A stretch of 64,000 nt of DNA from Prorocentrum cordatum (GCA_963575745.1 CAUYUJ010012069.1:322468-386467); one strand, 5' to 3'. Shown: positions 31,617 to 42,222, numbered from the stretch's first letter. The notes: generated from the sequence alone by a model not told the origin. Translations and numbers: made by a program.

Positions 31617-32470
31617 CTAGAGCGAGCGCCGCTGGAGCGCGCGCGCGCGGTCGGGTGAGCGACTGGGGATCCAGCCGCGACGCGCCAGACGATCATTATC
31701 TCCCCATCCTTCGTCATCGTCGTCGGCGCGATACTTTGCCCCCCAGACCTGGCGGCGGGTCGATCGCTCCCGGCGGCCCATGGAGCGGTCCGAAATTACA
31801 AGCGCGCATTGCATTCCTTCATTATGGCCAAAACCATATTGAATGCGCTCAGACAGATCGCTAACGTCTCGCGGGTTCCCCCGCAAAGGGTCACCATCAT
31901 TCAATTCCATGTTTGTCGGATTTCCAATGGCCCGAGGAAAAAGCATCAACTGTATTTCCTCTTCTGCTGCAGGAGCAGTGGCTTCTGAATCCGCGGGTGC
32001 CCCCGCCATTTCGGCATCTCCTGCGGCGGGCATATGGGAATTCCCGACAAACTCAACATCTGCAGGTTGCCCCGCGATGGGTATGCCCAGCCAGTCTGCC
32101 AGATCAATGCCATCGTGGCCAGTGAAAACCTCCTCGAACAGCTCGTCGGCGCAATTCTCGAGGGACATACTGGCACTCAAGTATCTGGCAGCCATGAAGT
32201 TAACAACTGCAACTGGGATATCGGCGGGGTCGGCTAGAAGTGACTCCCAGTCGGCATACTGTATATATGAATCAGTTTGAGCCAAATGCATCGACGGACC
32301 TCTGACTCTCCCATCGCCCTGAGGGCATTCGCGGCGAACTTACCGTGTGCGATGGCATACGTCGCACTCCATACTTTGTCCATTGCCATCCTCTGGGTTT
32401 CCCCGACGTCCCTAACATATTCCTGAGGCATGTCTACGATTCCTGCCTGCACCCAAGGATCTATCTTCAT
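31617..32470 (-). pseudogene. Accessory polyprotein segment 1, unrecognised
   Basis: Two overlapping minus frames (32470-32234 and 32291-31617) continue the polyprotein downstream of gag. The 224-codon part is acidic and Ala/Asp/Glu-rich (WESLLADPADIPVAVVNFM, ENCADELFEEVFTGHDGIDL) with AGQPA and AGAPA phrases that come from the dispersed 14-bp motif. It ends Arg-rich at 31617. I recognise no domain. Confidence 0.4.
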
Positions 32471-33167
32471 ATTGTGGCCCGGTAAGGGATGCTACGAGTG
32501 CTGATGCCTCTGCCATGCACTCGCCGACGCTTACCTTTACCCTTAGCTCGACCCTTGCCTTTACCCTTGAGTGCTCGTCGGACGATACGCCGTACCTTGC
32601 GGACTGGCTTCTTAAAAAATCGCCTCCATATGCGCTTATGTTTCTGGTATCCTAAGAATAACCATTGCGCCTGTTGCTCTTCCGTGAGGTACGTAGGCAT
32701 ATCGGAAGAAGCAAGGCCTGCGGCCTCGTCGTCCGAATACGTATCGGTGCCAGTACCGGAGTCGAAGTCAGACTCGGCAGGTTGCCCCGCTGAGCCCATT
32801 AGGGTTGTGGCAAGCGTGGGGGATGCCGCATCGGGCGGCATCCGAAACCTGGCCCAGGAGTCTTGCGACACCGAGACCGACTCACTGTTCTGAGCCAGTA
32901 GTGTAGTGTCTCACTTGGGTGTGGACCGTCATTCCAAACGGTGATTGCAGGTTGCCCTGCGTTTGCCTCAGCGTGGAAGGTCTGGGTTCGATGACCGTGG
33001 CAAAAAAATACCACCAATATTGCCAGGGGTTCTCTCAGCAATGTGTGCATATGACCTCGCGCGTTCAAGTAGGGCGTCAAACTGTTGCTGGTCCCTCGGC
33101 ATGTGGTGGTTTAGTGGCTGCAGGAGTTGCTGTGCACGCGACGTCCCCATTCCAAGAGCTCTGAATA
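32467..33167 (-). pseudogene. gag: Gag, C-terminal part, basic nucleocapsid-like tail
   Basis: Continues gag below the inserted TIR element. The first block (LGMGTSRAQQLLQPLNHHMP through RTPGNIGGIF) is in the same frame as the 34.83-kb end once the insertion and one ATA copy are discounted. After one or two frameshifts follows an acidic/Ser stretch (32777-32871) and a strongly basic tail: FFKKPVRKVRRIVRRALKG then repeated GKGKGRAKGKGKRRR (about 32530-32620), a nucleic-acid-binding type of tail. No CCHC knuckle is intact. Confidence 0.6.
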
Positions 33168-33369
33168 GAGCCCGTTCCTTTATGCTCGGCGATGACGGGC
33201 GTCATGGGGGGGGGGGGGCGGGGGGGGGCAATGACGTAACGCCCCCCTCTCGCCGTGTGGCTCCAACACCACAGCCGCGCCCGCGCGCACGACGCGACGA
33301 GCGACGAGCGACGAGCGACGAGCGACGACGACGACGAGGACGACGCGAACAAAATGTAGGTGGGTATAT

Positions 33370-33650
33370 GCCCCACTGCGCCTTTGTACACATCGCTCGC
33401 GTGCACCACAACGCACGCGAACACCACAACACTTGCGCACACCGCAAGAACAATGTGCAACGCAACGCCCGTGTACACCACAATGCTTGCGTACACTACA
33501 GAGCCGGTGTACACGTGTACACCGCAACAACCATGTGCAACAGACCGGCTGTGTACACCACAGTGCTCGCGTGCACCGCAGCGCTTGTGCACGCCACAGC
33601 GTCTGTCTACACCACAGCATCCGCGTGAAACGCAGCACGAGTGTACACCA
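33370..33650 (+). repeat. Minisatellite arm, GTGTACACCACA type
   Basis: Degenerate units of about 12-24 bases built on GTGTACACCACAGC and GCGTGCACCACA. The reverse complement of this array forms 34125-34415. Confidence 0.8.
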
Positions 33651-33689
33651 GTGCGTGCGTGCAGGACAATGCTGAGAATCGAATGCGAC

Positions 33690-33835
33690 GTTCGTCCCTC
33701 TTCCCTCCTCCTCCGCCTCCACCTCCACCTCCACCTCCTCCTCCTCCGCTTCCTCCTCCCCCTCCTCGTCCTCCTCCTCTTCCTCCTTCTCCTCCCCCTC
33801 CTCGTCCTCCTCCTCCTCCTTGTCCTCCTCCTTGC
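33690..33835. repeat. (CCT)n / (TCC)n tract inside the TIR element
   Basis: Pyrimidine triplets between the two minisatellite arms. Long poly-Pro/Glu/Gly frames are artefacts. Confidence 0.9.
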
Positions 33836-34124
33836 CGCCTGTCGTGCGGGGCGGCGCTACAGCGCACGTGCGCAATTCAGCGCGCAGTGCACCGCGTAAT
33901 GGTCTACTGAATCGGTCCACTTGATTCTCGCACGGCCAATTTCGCTGGAGCCCCCCGGGCGCAGATGGGAGAAGTTAGGGTGATGCGGGCGGACTCGGGG
34001 GCACTCGTAGATTCCAGCGGCGCTCTTTTGTCCATAAGGACTATTTTGTATTGCTTGTTCGTGGAATCCACAAACGTTCCATGTTGTCATACGGGTTCCT
34101 TCTAAAATTCGATATGCTCGTGTG

Positions 34125-34415
34125 GCGTTGTCTTGCACACGGTTGCTGTGGTGCACACAGGCACCGTGGTGTACACAAGCACTGCAATGCACGCAGGCAT
34201 TATGGTGTACACTGGTGCTGTGCTGCACACGGCTGATGTGGTGTACGCAGGCGTCGCGGTGTACACAGCAGCCGTTGTGCCCGCGAACACGGTGGCCCAA
34301 ACTGACGTTGCGTTGCACGCGGCTGCCGTGGTGTACATAGGCGGCGTGTTGTACACAGGCGCTGTGGTGCACGCAGGCACTGTGGTGTACACAGGCGTTG
34401 TGGTGCAGATCGCCA
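34125..34415 (-). repeat. Minisatellite arm, inverted copy
   Basis: Units such as GCTGTGGTGTACAC, the reverse complement of the 33370-33650 array. Together they could fold into a long imperfect hairpin with a loop of about 480 bases. Confidence 0.8.
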
Positions 34416-34598
34416 CCTACACGCTGGTGCTACCCGTCGTCCGTCATTACTAGGCATTCCCAGACGCCGGCGGCGCGAAACATGATGTCATCGACCCCTT
34501 CCACACCCCCTTCAGATGATTACCGCGATCGGCCCGGAACAAATAACAGGCTCCAGCCGCGTCCGCGCGCACGACGACGATGAGCGACGAGCTACGAG

Positions 34599-34601
34599 TG
34601 A

Positions 34602-34658
<57 letters not shown>

Positions 34659-34660
34659 TT
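34599..34660. repeat. (GAC)n microsatellite
   Basis: Nearly perfect GAC/ACG triplets inside the TIR element near its right side; a related CGACGAGCGACGAG stretch is at 33293-33352. Confidence 0.9.
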
Positions 34661-34830
34661 GCGGACCAAACTCCGAGGCGGATTCTTATGCGGACACGCA
34701 CGCGGATCCCAGCGTGCACGGCGGCAGAGCCCGGAACGCACTGGGGGGAGAGCGTTACGTCATAGGGGGGGAGGGAGCGGGGGCCATGACGCCAGCCATG
34801 CCGCGCCCCAAGCAATAAAGAAACGGGCTC

Positions 34831-35640
34831 ATAAAATAACTGCTAAAATTTGGAAGTTGGGGATGTTAAAGCCTGCCGTTTCAGCTTCATAGCGGGCTAT
34901 CTCGAAGCGTGCTAACGTCTGGTCGATTCGTTCCCCCGTATGGACCCGGAAGTCAATGAGAGCTGTACCACAGTTGAGTTGGCGCTCCTCTTCTAAATTC
35001 TCGAACTTCGTACTTGAGAGGAACATGATGTAGGTGACGCCGTCAGTATGGCGGCCACCTATGTTAACGCCAAAATTGATAACTGCTGGGGGGACTCTCA
35101 TGGCTATGGTCCGCGCGAGACCTCCCAAACCTCGCTGCAGGGCTGCAGTTTGCTGGGGGGCGTCATGTTGCCTGAGGTCGCGTGGATCCAGGCATGTACC
35201 TCGCGGACGAATTCGCGAAAAGGTACATGACCGGCTGGGTCCCAATGGGGGCCGGTCGCTCTTGTGTCGTCTCTGCCACGCATGTGTCCTACCGCACGCC
35301 CGATAGCGACCCATGTGAGCCCAAAGATAGTAACACCATTCCAATGGCCTCGTAGGTCGTAGTCGTATGTAGTCCGTTGAGGCTCCCGATGTGTGGTCAT
35401 GAGTCTGCGTGGGGGTGGAGGCGGCACCGTATCGTATCGCATGTTTCCATACATTATGGCTTCGAAGAAGTTTCCAATTGGAGTAGGTGGGTGGGCTTCA
35501 GGAGTGTAGTAGCGCAGGGATGTAGGACGAAGGGAAGAGGCCTCCGCGTAAGCAGAGGTGTCACTGCAAGTGTCCTTGCTATACTGCGTAGTTATATACA
35601 TTCCTCCGCGCAAACCCACTGCATCCTGATTTTCCACCAT
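34831..35640 (-). pseudogene. gag: Gag, N-terminal part (capsid-like), frameshifted
   Basis: The minus-strand ATG at 35640 lies about 70 bases after the primer-binding site. The protein (MVENQDAVGLRGGMY...) contains HVPFREFVREVHAWIHATSG, then after a frameshift near 35120-35160 continues with a helical capsid-like stretch (PPAVINFGVNIGG, ENLEEERQLNCGTALIDF, RIDQTLARFEIARYEAETAG). This pattern fits copia-type gag (UBN2 family) by general character. The frame stops at the border of the inserted TIR element (34830). Packages RNA in intact elements. Confidence 0.6.
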
Positions 35641-35707
35641 GTGTGTAGTCCACCAAATAGTGCCGTGGATGGTGAGGAGTAGAACTAGAGCTGACCACCA
35701 TAGGCCA

Positions 35708-35719
35708 GCTCCGCTACCA
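35708..35719 (-). promoter_or_regulatory. Primer-binding site, initiator tRNA-Met type
   Basis: The minus strand reads TGGTAGCGGAGC directly after the 5' LTR. Its complement would be a tRNA 3' end with CCA and an acceptor stem starting AGCGGAG, close to eukaryotic initiator tRNA-Met (AGC-x-GAG), the usual primer for copia elements. Its exact abutment to the LTR supports both calls. Confidence 0.78.
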
Positions 35720-35987
35720 AGTTTGAATGGGGTTGGGAGACCCAACCAACAGCTTCGCCTTAAGCGAAGCCCAGCTCCCGCTCTGCTGTACCGTAGTAGC
35801 GATAGTCCCAGTAGTAGGGGGCGAGCCATCGCCCAGTAGTAGTAGTCAAGCAGTATTTTGGTATTGATGGCAACTAGTACAACTCGCGCTGAGGTGTAGT
35901 CAGATCTGGGCGGCCGGCCGCTTGAGCCACGCGGCCGCGGGCACACGTTCGCGTCCGCTCCCTACGTACCACAACTCACTTTAGAGT
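35720..35987 (-). repeat. 5' LTR of the 17.5-kb element
   Basis: Partner of 18480-18732 in the same orientation, with an extra AGTAGTAGT-type stretch near 35833-35847. Ends AGTTTGAAT and CTTTAGAGT on the plus strand. Presumed to carry the promoter and transcript start; no promoter motif is recognisable. Confidence 0.82.
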
Positions 35988-35992
35988 ATCCA
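35988..35992. repeat. Target-site duplication, right copy (ATCCA)
   Basis: ATCCA directly after the right LTR, matching 18475-18479. Confidence 0.75.
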
Positions 35993-36006
35993 ACCGTGAC
36001 GGGGAA

Positions 36007-36078
36007 GGCGGCCCAGGAGGTCCAAAATGGCCCAAACTCGCCCAAAAACCCAGAACGCCGTAAAAACAGATCCAGCCG
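36007..36078 (+). repeat. Solo arm of the foldback element family
   Basis: Begins GGCGGCCCAGGAGGTCC and ends AAAACAGATCCAGCCGC, matching the left arm at about 37350-37425 and the complement of the right arm at about 37640-37712. Lies 15 bases beyond the retrotransposon target duplication. Confidence 0.65.
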
Positions 36079-37349
36079 CATCGCTCAGAACTCCCCCGCG
36101 CCTTGAACAGGTGGCGGGGTACCGCGGCGTCCTCAGGAGGCCTCCAGAGGTCCAACACATTGGAAACGTCCAGAATTTCGATCCTCGAACCTCGATTCTC
36201 CTCCTCGACCTTAAAAGCTCCTCAGAACTCCGGCGATGCTCGACTTTCGATTCTCGCCCATCCCAGACCTCTCGACCCCTTCTCGAGGACCAGCAATTTC
36301 GCCCTCTTCATCGTGCTTCGATGTTTGATTGGCCCTGGGTCAGAAAAAGATTTCGAGAGACCGAATCGGCAGAACCACTTCAGACTCGACGTGTTCGAAT
36401 CTCTGGATGCCTGGGCTGTCCTGCGCTTCGACAAGCGGCCCCAAGAAGTGTGAAACACTGGCCGTCGCGATATTTCCCCAACGCGAGGGGGTCTGCACCA
36501 CCCCCCATCTAGACCAGACCAGAACTCGTGAGATCCGAAGGTGTGGGTTGCCCAGCAACTGAGAGACTACGCAGAAGGAGAGTCTGTCTGCTCAGATCTC
36601 GAGGCATAGCGCAGTGGCAATGCTCGCGCCAGCTATGCTCGGGGAGTACCTTCTCCAGGCAATGCCAAGGGGGGTCACCACTCGGGGGGCCGACACCTCC
36701 TCGAGGAAGACGACCACCAAGGACACCCAAAGCCCCCAGGAACTCCCCCAACCGATCAAACCTGCCCCAAATCCTCTCGACGCTTGATCCTCCAGCCTCG
36801 ATCCCTAGGAGGAGCTGGGGATTGCCTGACCTCCGGTTAGGGGGAACGATAGGGGGGGACCAACTCAGGAAAGAAAGACCGAGCTTGAATCGGTGGTACA
36901 TCACCGATACATCTCGGGTAGGCCCCCGATAGCGAAACCGTAAGTTGCTGGGCTGGGTGAGCTATCTGGCCTCCATCGGCGATGAGTGGGCGTTTGGGGG
37001 TCCATGCGTTCCACCCTGAGCTTACGAACGAGAACTTTGCTTAGCAAGTCGTGGCGGTGGCCCCGGGGGCACGCTGTTCCCTGGCGCTGCAAGCAAGTAA
37101 CGTGTCGCTCCGCTTTGCGTGGCGGGAGGATGGGAAAAGCTCGTGACGTTGATGCTCGGGGGCTGGGACGCGGTCGGCCTGTCGCCCCGAAACGTGGTGG
37201 GCCAGAACCGGAGACGCGACACGCTAAGCACAAATTCCTGACCGCATCCCCACCTAGCGTTGCCACCGATCTGGCCGCCCCACACGCCTTCCACAAGCGA
37301 AATCGTCAAGAATTCCGGATCCTCGATCATCCTCGCCTGTCTCCCTTTA
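36079..37349. other. No recognisable gene
   Basis: Moderately GC-rich sequence with only short overlapping frames on both strands. No repeat array or RNA gene recognised. Confidence 0.4.
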
Positions 37350-37712
37350 AATAGCTGGGAGTCGTCCAAAAAGGCCCCAGCTCGTCCAAAAACTTGGAGC
37401 GCGGTAAAAACAGATCCAGCCACAACAAATAGAGGTATCCAAAATGGGGCCCGAGTAGATGGGGTCGGAGGATCGCGACGCCTCGACGATGCATCGCCGA
37501 AGTCGATGATGTATAGGCGACTTCGACGTGGAGAACATCGGGCTCCACATCGAGCTGCATCGTCGAGGTATCCACGATGCGGCGCGATTCTCCGACCCAC
37601 TCTGCTCCGACCCCATCTGGAAGACCTCTACTTGAGCGATGTGGCTGGATATGTTTTTTCCACGCCCCAGGTTGCTGGACGAGCTGGGGCCTTTCTGACC
37701 TCCTGGGCCGCC
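37350..37712. repeat. Foldback (inverted-repeat) element
   Basis: Nearly the whole segment is an imperfect palindrome centred near 37530. Outer arms: AAAGGCCCCAGCTCGTCC (37369) against its complement ending at 37693. Inner arms: ATGGGGTCGGAGGATCGCG (37459) against the complement near 37580-37620. No coding capacity. A second full copy of the inner part is at 61915-62096 and a solo arm at 36007-36078. Confidence 0.78.
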
Positions 37713-38285
37713 CTCCCCGTCATGGCTCGACTGCCGGCTCTCGAAAGGGAGAAAGGGGAGGAGGGTCGAGGAACCAGCCTTCTTGACGGCTTCGCATGTC
37801 GCCTATAGATCAAAGCTCCCCCGAACCTTCCACAGGTGGAGGCACCGCGCCGTTTCCAGGCAGAAAAGCCCGACGCGGCCGTAGCCATCGCACGTCGCGG
37901 CGAGCTCGCTGGCGCCGCGCCCGTGCGGCGCGGGCTCCAGGCCCGTGCCCTCCCGGGCCGCGTCGAGGAAGCGGCCAGCGACGGGGAGCTCCTGACAAGG
38001 GGAAGGTTTTCGATAACATCGCGCTGGAGGTTCCTGAACATTCTCGACGTCTGGGGGTCTATCTCGGGTGTCGAATCGAATCGGGTCGGAATGGGCCCTG
38101 CGAGGTTCTCGAAGTCCCACCAGCCCTCTGGGCGTCGGCGGTTTAGGGCGTTTCCTCTTCCACCCCTCCCTCTTCCCCTTCGGGGAGGGGTTAACCCCTC
38201 CCCCGACCCCCTCCCCACTGACCTGGACAGGAGGGGCGGGGAGCGGTCAGAGCGTCCAAAACGGCCTCGGCGAGGAAGCCAAACT
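37713..38285. other. No recognisable gene
   Basis: GC-rich sequence with overlapping short frames; a C/T and G-rich block at 38150-38235. Nothing identifiable. Confidence 0.4.
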
Positions 38286-38730
38286 CATTGATTTTACTAT
38301 GGTTTGGGCCCCATGTTGGCCTTCTGAGGGGGCAGCGCTAATTAGAGCTCCCCTCTTCTTTGATCGATTTCCTCCACGATGGCCGCAAGAGGCCCCCAGG
38401 ATGCCCCAAGAGGCCGCAGGATGGCCCCAAGATGGCCCCAAGAGGCCCCCCAAGAGGCCCCCAGGAGGCCCCCAAGAGACCCCCAAGAGGCCCCAAGAGA
38501 CCCCCCAGAGGCACCCAAGGTGCTCCCAGAGGCCTTTTTACTATGGTTTGGGTCCCATTTTGGCTTTCTGAGGGGGCAAAGATGGCCCCAAGACGCGCCC
38601 AGGAGGCCCCCAAAGGCCCCAAGATGGCCCCAAGAGGCCCCAAGAGGCCCCCAGGAGGCCCCAAAGAGGATCCCGAACGGCCCACAGAGGCCCCCCCGAG
38701 GCACCCAAGACGCCGAAAAACCCTTCAGGA
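38286..38730. repeat. CCAAGAGGCCC minisatellite with a duplicated flank
   Basis: Short units (CCCAAGAGGCC, CCAAGATGGCC, CCAGGAGGCC) repeated over 38390-38525 and 38580-38720. The block TTTACTATGGTTTGGG plus GGCTTTCTGAGGGGGCA-like sequence occurs before each array (38292 and 38536), so array and flank were duplicated as a unit of about 245 bp. Pro/Gln/Glu-rich plus frames and Gly/Leu/Trp-rich minus frames are by-products. Confidence 0.8.
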
Positions 38731-39149
38731 CGACCCTCTACTCGCCTGGGCGTCGTTTCTGGACGGGTTGGTGGGGATACGCGAAGCGTCTAGAATTTCC
38801 TCGATGAGTTTCGCGGGCCAAGGCCTTTTTCAACAGCGAGTTGCTGAAATAGTGGTGCGCTAATGCCCCCAATTGGCCCTCTGCGGGCCACGCAGTGGCT
38901 CGGGAGCCTCCATCAGCCTGGACATGCCAGAGATGGAGGAGGGGGAAGGAGGATGTTGATGCTTCTGCAGCAACGAACATCATCGAGCCGGAGGACGCAT
39001 CGGCACGGAGTCGGAAGCGAGTCTGATCGGCCGCGCCAAGATGCCCAACGGCGCCATGCAAACATCTGGCCACATCGGATCGTCAGAAAACGTGCACGAT
39101 ATCGGATCGAATTGACCGACATCGATATCGAATCGGACAGATCGGATCC

Positions 39150-39880
39150 GCCTCGAAACCTTCGGTGGAGTTCCCTCTTGGGCCGCGAAGCGGTGTACTG
39201 GGTGGGGGATACGCATGCGAACTGCACCATTGGGACCTTCGGTGGAGCCCCCCCTGGGGCCACGAAGCGCTGTACTGGGTAGGGGAAACGCATGCGAACT
39301 GCGCAATGGGGACCTTTGGTGGAGCTCCCTATGGGGCCACGAAACGCTTTACTGGGCGAGGGAAACGCATGCGAATTGCACCACTGGGACCTTCGGGGGA
39401 GCTCCATTTGGGGCAACGAAGCGTTGTACTGGATGGGGGAAGCGCATGCGAACTGCGCCACTGGGACCTTCGGCGGGGCTCCCTCTGGGGCAACGAGATG
39501 CTGTACTGAGTGGGGGAAGCGCTTGCGAACTGCGCCGCTGTGGCCTTCGGTGGAACTCCCTATGGGGCCACGAAGCGCTGTATTGGGCGAGGGGAGCACA
39601 TGCGAACTGCGCCACTGGGACCTTCGGTGGAGCTCCATTCGGGGCAACGAAACGCTGTACTGTGTGGGGGAAGCGCATGCGAACTGTTTCACGGGGGCCT
39701 CCGGTGGGGCTACCTCCGGGGCAACGAAACGCTGCAGTGGGCGAGCGAAACGCATGCGAACTGCGCCGCTGTGACCTTCGGTGGGGCTCCCTGTGGGGCC
39801 ACGAAGCGCAGTACTGGGTGGGGGGGGCGCATGCGAACTGCGCCACTGGGGCCTTCGGTGGAGCTCCCTATGGGGCCACG
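39150..39880 (+). repeat. 77-bp minisatellite array
   Basis: The landmark GCATGCGAACTG recurs exactly every 77 bases at 39213, 39290, 39367, 39444, 39521, 39598, 39675, 39752 and 39829 (some with one substitution). Each unit contains GGGACCTTCGGTGGAGCTCC and GGGGCCACGAAGCG. Because 77 is not a multiple of three, a frame cycles through three different peptides, and all frames stay open. Confidence 0.93.
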
Positions 39881-40680
39881 AAGCGTGTGAGGGGTGTGCC
39901 GACATGGGCATGCGGTGGGCGAGGCGGACGCATGCGGACGCGGCCACTGGTGCCTGCGGTGGAGCTCCCTATGGGGCCACGGAGCGTGCGAGGGGTGCGC
40001 CGACATGGGCCTGCGGTGGGCGAGGAAGACGCATGCGGACGCGGCCACTGGTGCCTTCGGTGGAGCTCCCTCTGCCACGAAACGTGTGGAACAAAAAGGG
40101 TGTGCCGAAATGCGCGAGCGGTGGGCCGGGCGGACGCAGGCGGACGCGGCCGCTGGGGTTTTCGATGGAGCTCCCTATGGGGCCACGGAACGTGTGGGGG
40201 GTGCAGGACTGGGCATGCGGCGGGAGGGGAGGGCGCATGCGGACGCGGCCACAATGACCTTCGGTGGGGCTCCCTATGGGGCCACGACGCGCGCGAAGGG
40301 GTGTGCCGAAATTTGCATGCGGTGGGCGGGGAGGGCGCACGCGGACGCGGCCACTGGGGCCTTCGGCGGAGCTCCCGATGGGGCCACGAAGTGCGTGAGG
40401 GATGTACCGAAGTGGGTATGCGGTGGGCGGGGAGGACGCATGCGGACGCGGCCACTGGGGTCTTCGGTGGAACTCCCTATGAGACCACGAAGCGCGTGAG
40501 GTTGCGCCGAAATGAGCATGCGGTTGGCGGGGAGGACGCATGCGACGCGGCCACTGGGGCCTTCGGTGGAGCTCCCTATGGGGCCACGAAGCGCGTGATG
40601 GGTGCGCCGAAACAGGCCTGCGGTGGGCGAAGAGGACGAATGCGGACGCGGCCACTGGGGCCTTCGGAAGAGTTTGCTTG
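39881..40680 (+). repeat. About 100-bp derivative of the 77-bp array
   Basis: The unit lengthens: the landmark GCCACG occurs at 39875, 39976, 40074, 40192, 40281, 40383, 40484 and 40583, mostly 98-102 bases apart. Extra sequence (GTGCCGACATGGGC... GCGGTGGGCG) has been added to the 77-bp core, which still carries CTTCGGTGGAGCTCCCTATG. A 488-codon plus frame across both arrays is probably not a gene. Confidence 0.88.
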
Positions 40681-40695
40681 AGCCTCTTGACTCGC

Positions 40696-42222
40696 TCAGC
40701 GTTTGCGCCGCTGCCTCCCTTCGTGCCGCCGCGGTAGAAATCGCGCGCCTTCTCCGCCTCGGCGCGGGCCTTCTTCGCCTGGGTCATCATCGCTGCGTTG
40801 TCCGTCAGAAGGCCAGCAGCTCCTCAGGAACATGTTCGTGCTCGCCTCTTCTGCTCCCGGATCGTCCTCGGAGTCCATCTCCTCGTCGTGCTCTGCGTCT
40901 TCGGGCCGCTCGACGTCGTCGCCAGCGGCCTCATCAAGGTCGTCCTCCTGGCCGCCACGCACCGCGTGTACGGCGCGACCCCCGCCGCGGCCAGTGGCCC
41001 GTCCTGGCCTACGACGGTGCCGGTTCAGGTACTCTCGGTGGGCTCCGCCCCCGTCGCCCGCACTCGGCGGCAGGGCCGACGATTCCCGCAGCATCGACAC
41101 GCGGGGCAGGCATGCCGTGGCGGAGTCCCGTAGCTTCTCGTAGACCAGCTCGTTGCCAGCGCTCGCGATGATTTGGCTCTCCTTGTCACCTCCCACTCCC
41201 AACTTCTTCAGGAAGCAGTGCGCCTTCAGATGCTTGTTCAGAGGCTCGTCCATGGCCGCCTCCAGCTCACGGATATTCGTCTCGTAGCGCGTCTCGAAGT
41301 CCAGCACCTCCTCCCGACGTTGCGCGCGAGCTTCTCCACGAACTTGTCCACCAGCGTGCCGATCTTCAGCGTCTCTAGCTGGTCGTACTTGCTGTGCAGG
41401 TAGCGAAAGAGCACCTGGACGCCGTCGGGCACAACCAGGACTTCCGGATCGAGATTATTCGTCTTTGCCTCGGCATCCCCCTTGAGCCTGGAGAGCCGCC
41501 GGCCGCCCCGCCGTTGAGGCGGTATCGCAGTGTCCAGCTCGAAAACCGTCACCCGGCGCTCTTAGGTGCGAAGCGGCACCGACTTGCCATCCCACTCGGG
41601 GACATATTTCTCGTCTCCCCTGTCGCGCCTGTCGCCGTCTCCGATGGCTCCGCCGACGGCTCGCCAGCTGTCTCAGCTCCAGGTCTCCGACCTCTCGCTG
41701 GACGTCCGCTCCCGACCCTGGTCGGTCCCGGCCTCTGCCGCCCACCCGCGCCAGGCGGGCGTCATGTCAGGCTCCGGTCTGAGGGGGTTCCAGCGCCCCT
41801 GCTCCTCGGACCAGGGACTTCCCCACTCACGCCAAGGGGAGTCCGTGAGTGCCCCAGTCATTCCACGAGTCCCATCCGCCGAAGTAGCGCCACGCCTCGG
41901 CCACGGGGGCCTCCCGCGCCGCAGGTGGTTCCTCCGGCGCGCGCCGCAATGGCCTCGCGCCGCGATTGGCCCACGTGCCGTCGTCGGCCGATCGGAAACC
42001 GTCATCCTCTTCTGGGCCGCCGGCCCGGGGACTGCCCCCTTCCTCCGCGCGCCGTGCGAGGAATCGAGCTGCTGCCGCCCAAACGTCCATGTCCATTACT
42101 GAGGACATAGCTGACTCCCCGCTGGGGTCGGCCTCGCTGGGGCTCCTCCGCCGCGACCTTCGCGACGGTACTCCGTGCCGTGGATCGAGCCCGCTCCACG
42201 GTAGCTCTGCTACCAATGTCAA
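40696..42222 (-). pseudogene. gag: Copia-type gag remnant, a different element
   Basis: Minus frames 42222-41827, 41745-41455, 41552-41238 and 41307-40696 together read as a copia gag: SWNDWGTHGLPLA region, a VTVFELDTAIPPQRRGGR block, then LDPEVLVVPDGVQVLFRYLH, YDQLETLKIGTLVDKFVEKL, a frameshift near 41310, VLDFETRYETNIRELEAAMD, LKAHCFLKKLGVGGDKESQI and ACLPRVSMLRES, followed by a basic and acidic tail. No CCHC finger is seen. It ends beside the 100-bp array. It is unlike the gag of the 17.5-kb element. Neighbouring pol was not found. Confidence 0.62.

Larger units (their letters stand above)
33168..34830. mobile_element. 1.66-kb terminal-inverted-repeat element inserted in gag
   Basis: Both ends carry matching inverted sequences: GAGCCCGTT at 33168 against its complement at 34821-34830, then GGCGTCATGG at 33198 against the complement at 34783-34792, then ATGACGTAACGC near 33231 against the complement near 34752. 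Flanking trinucleotides ATA (33165-33167 and 34831-34833) look like the target duplication. Removing the element plus one ATA restores the gag frame across the junction, confirming the borders. Inside are inverted minisatellite arms, a CCT tract and a GAC tract; there is no transposase, so it is non-autonomous. Confidence 0.82.
18480..35987 (-). mobile_element. 17.5-kb copia-like LTR retrotransposon, near-complete but decayed
   Basis: Bounded by two direct repeats (LTRs, 18480-18732 and 35720-35987) and flanked by identical 5-bp sequences ATCCA (18475-18479 and 35988-35992), the duplication size typical of Ty1/copia. A primer-binding site abuts the 5' LTR. Domains on the minus strand run gag, accessory region, KptA/Tpt1-like, RING-like, protease, methyltransferase-like, zinc/Pro-rich, integrase, RT, RNase H; integrase before RT is the copia order. 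Frameshifts and stops break it many times. It is about three times the usual copia length; 1.66 kb is due to a later insertion in gag. A second, 5'-truncated copy of the family lies at 46.3-51.8 kb. Confidence 0.88.

Noticed and set aside
39215-40681. 488-codon plus-strand frame
   Set aside because: Produced by the 77-bp and about 100-bp arrays, whose unit length is not a multiple of three.
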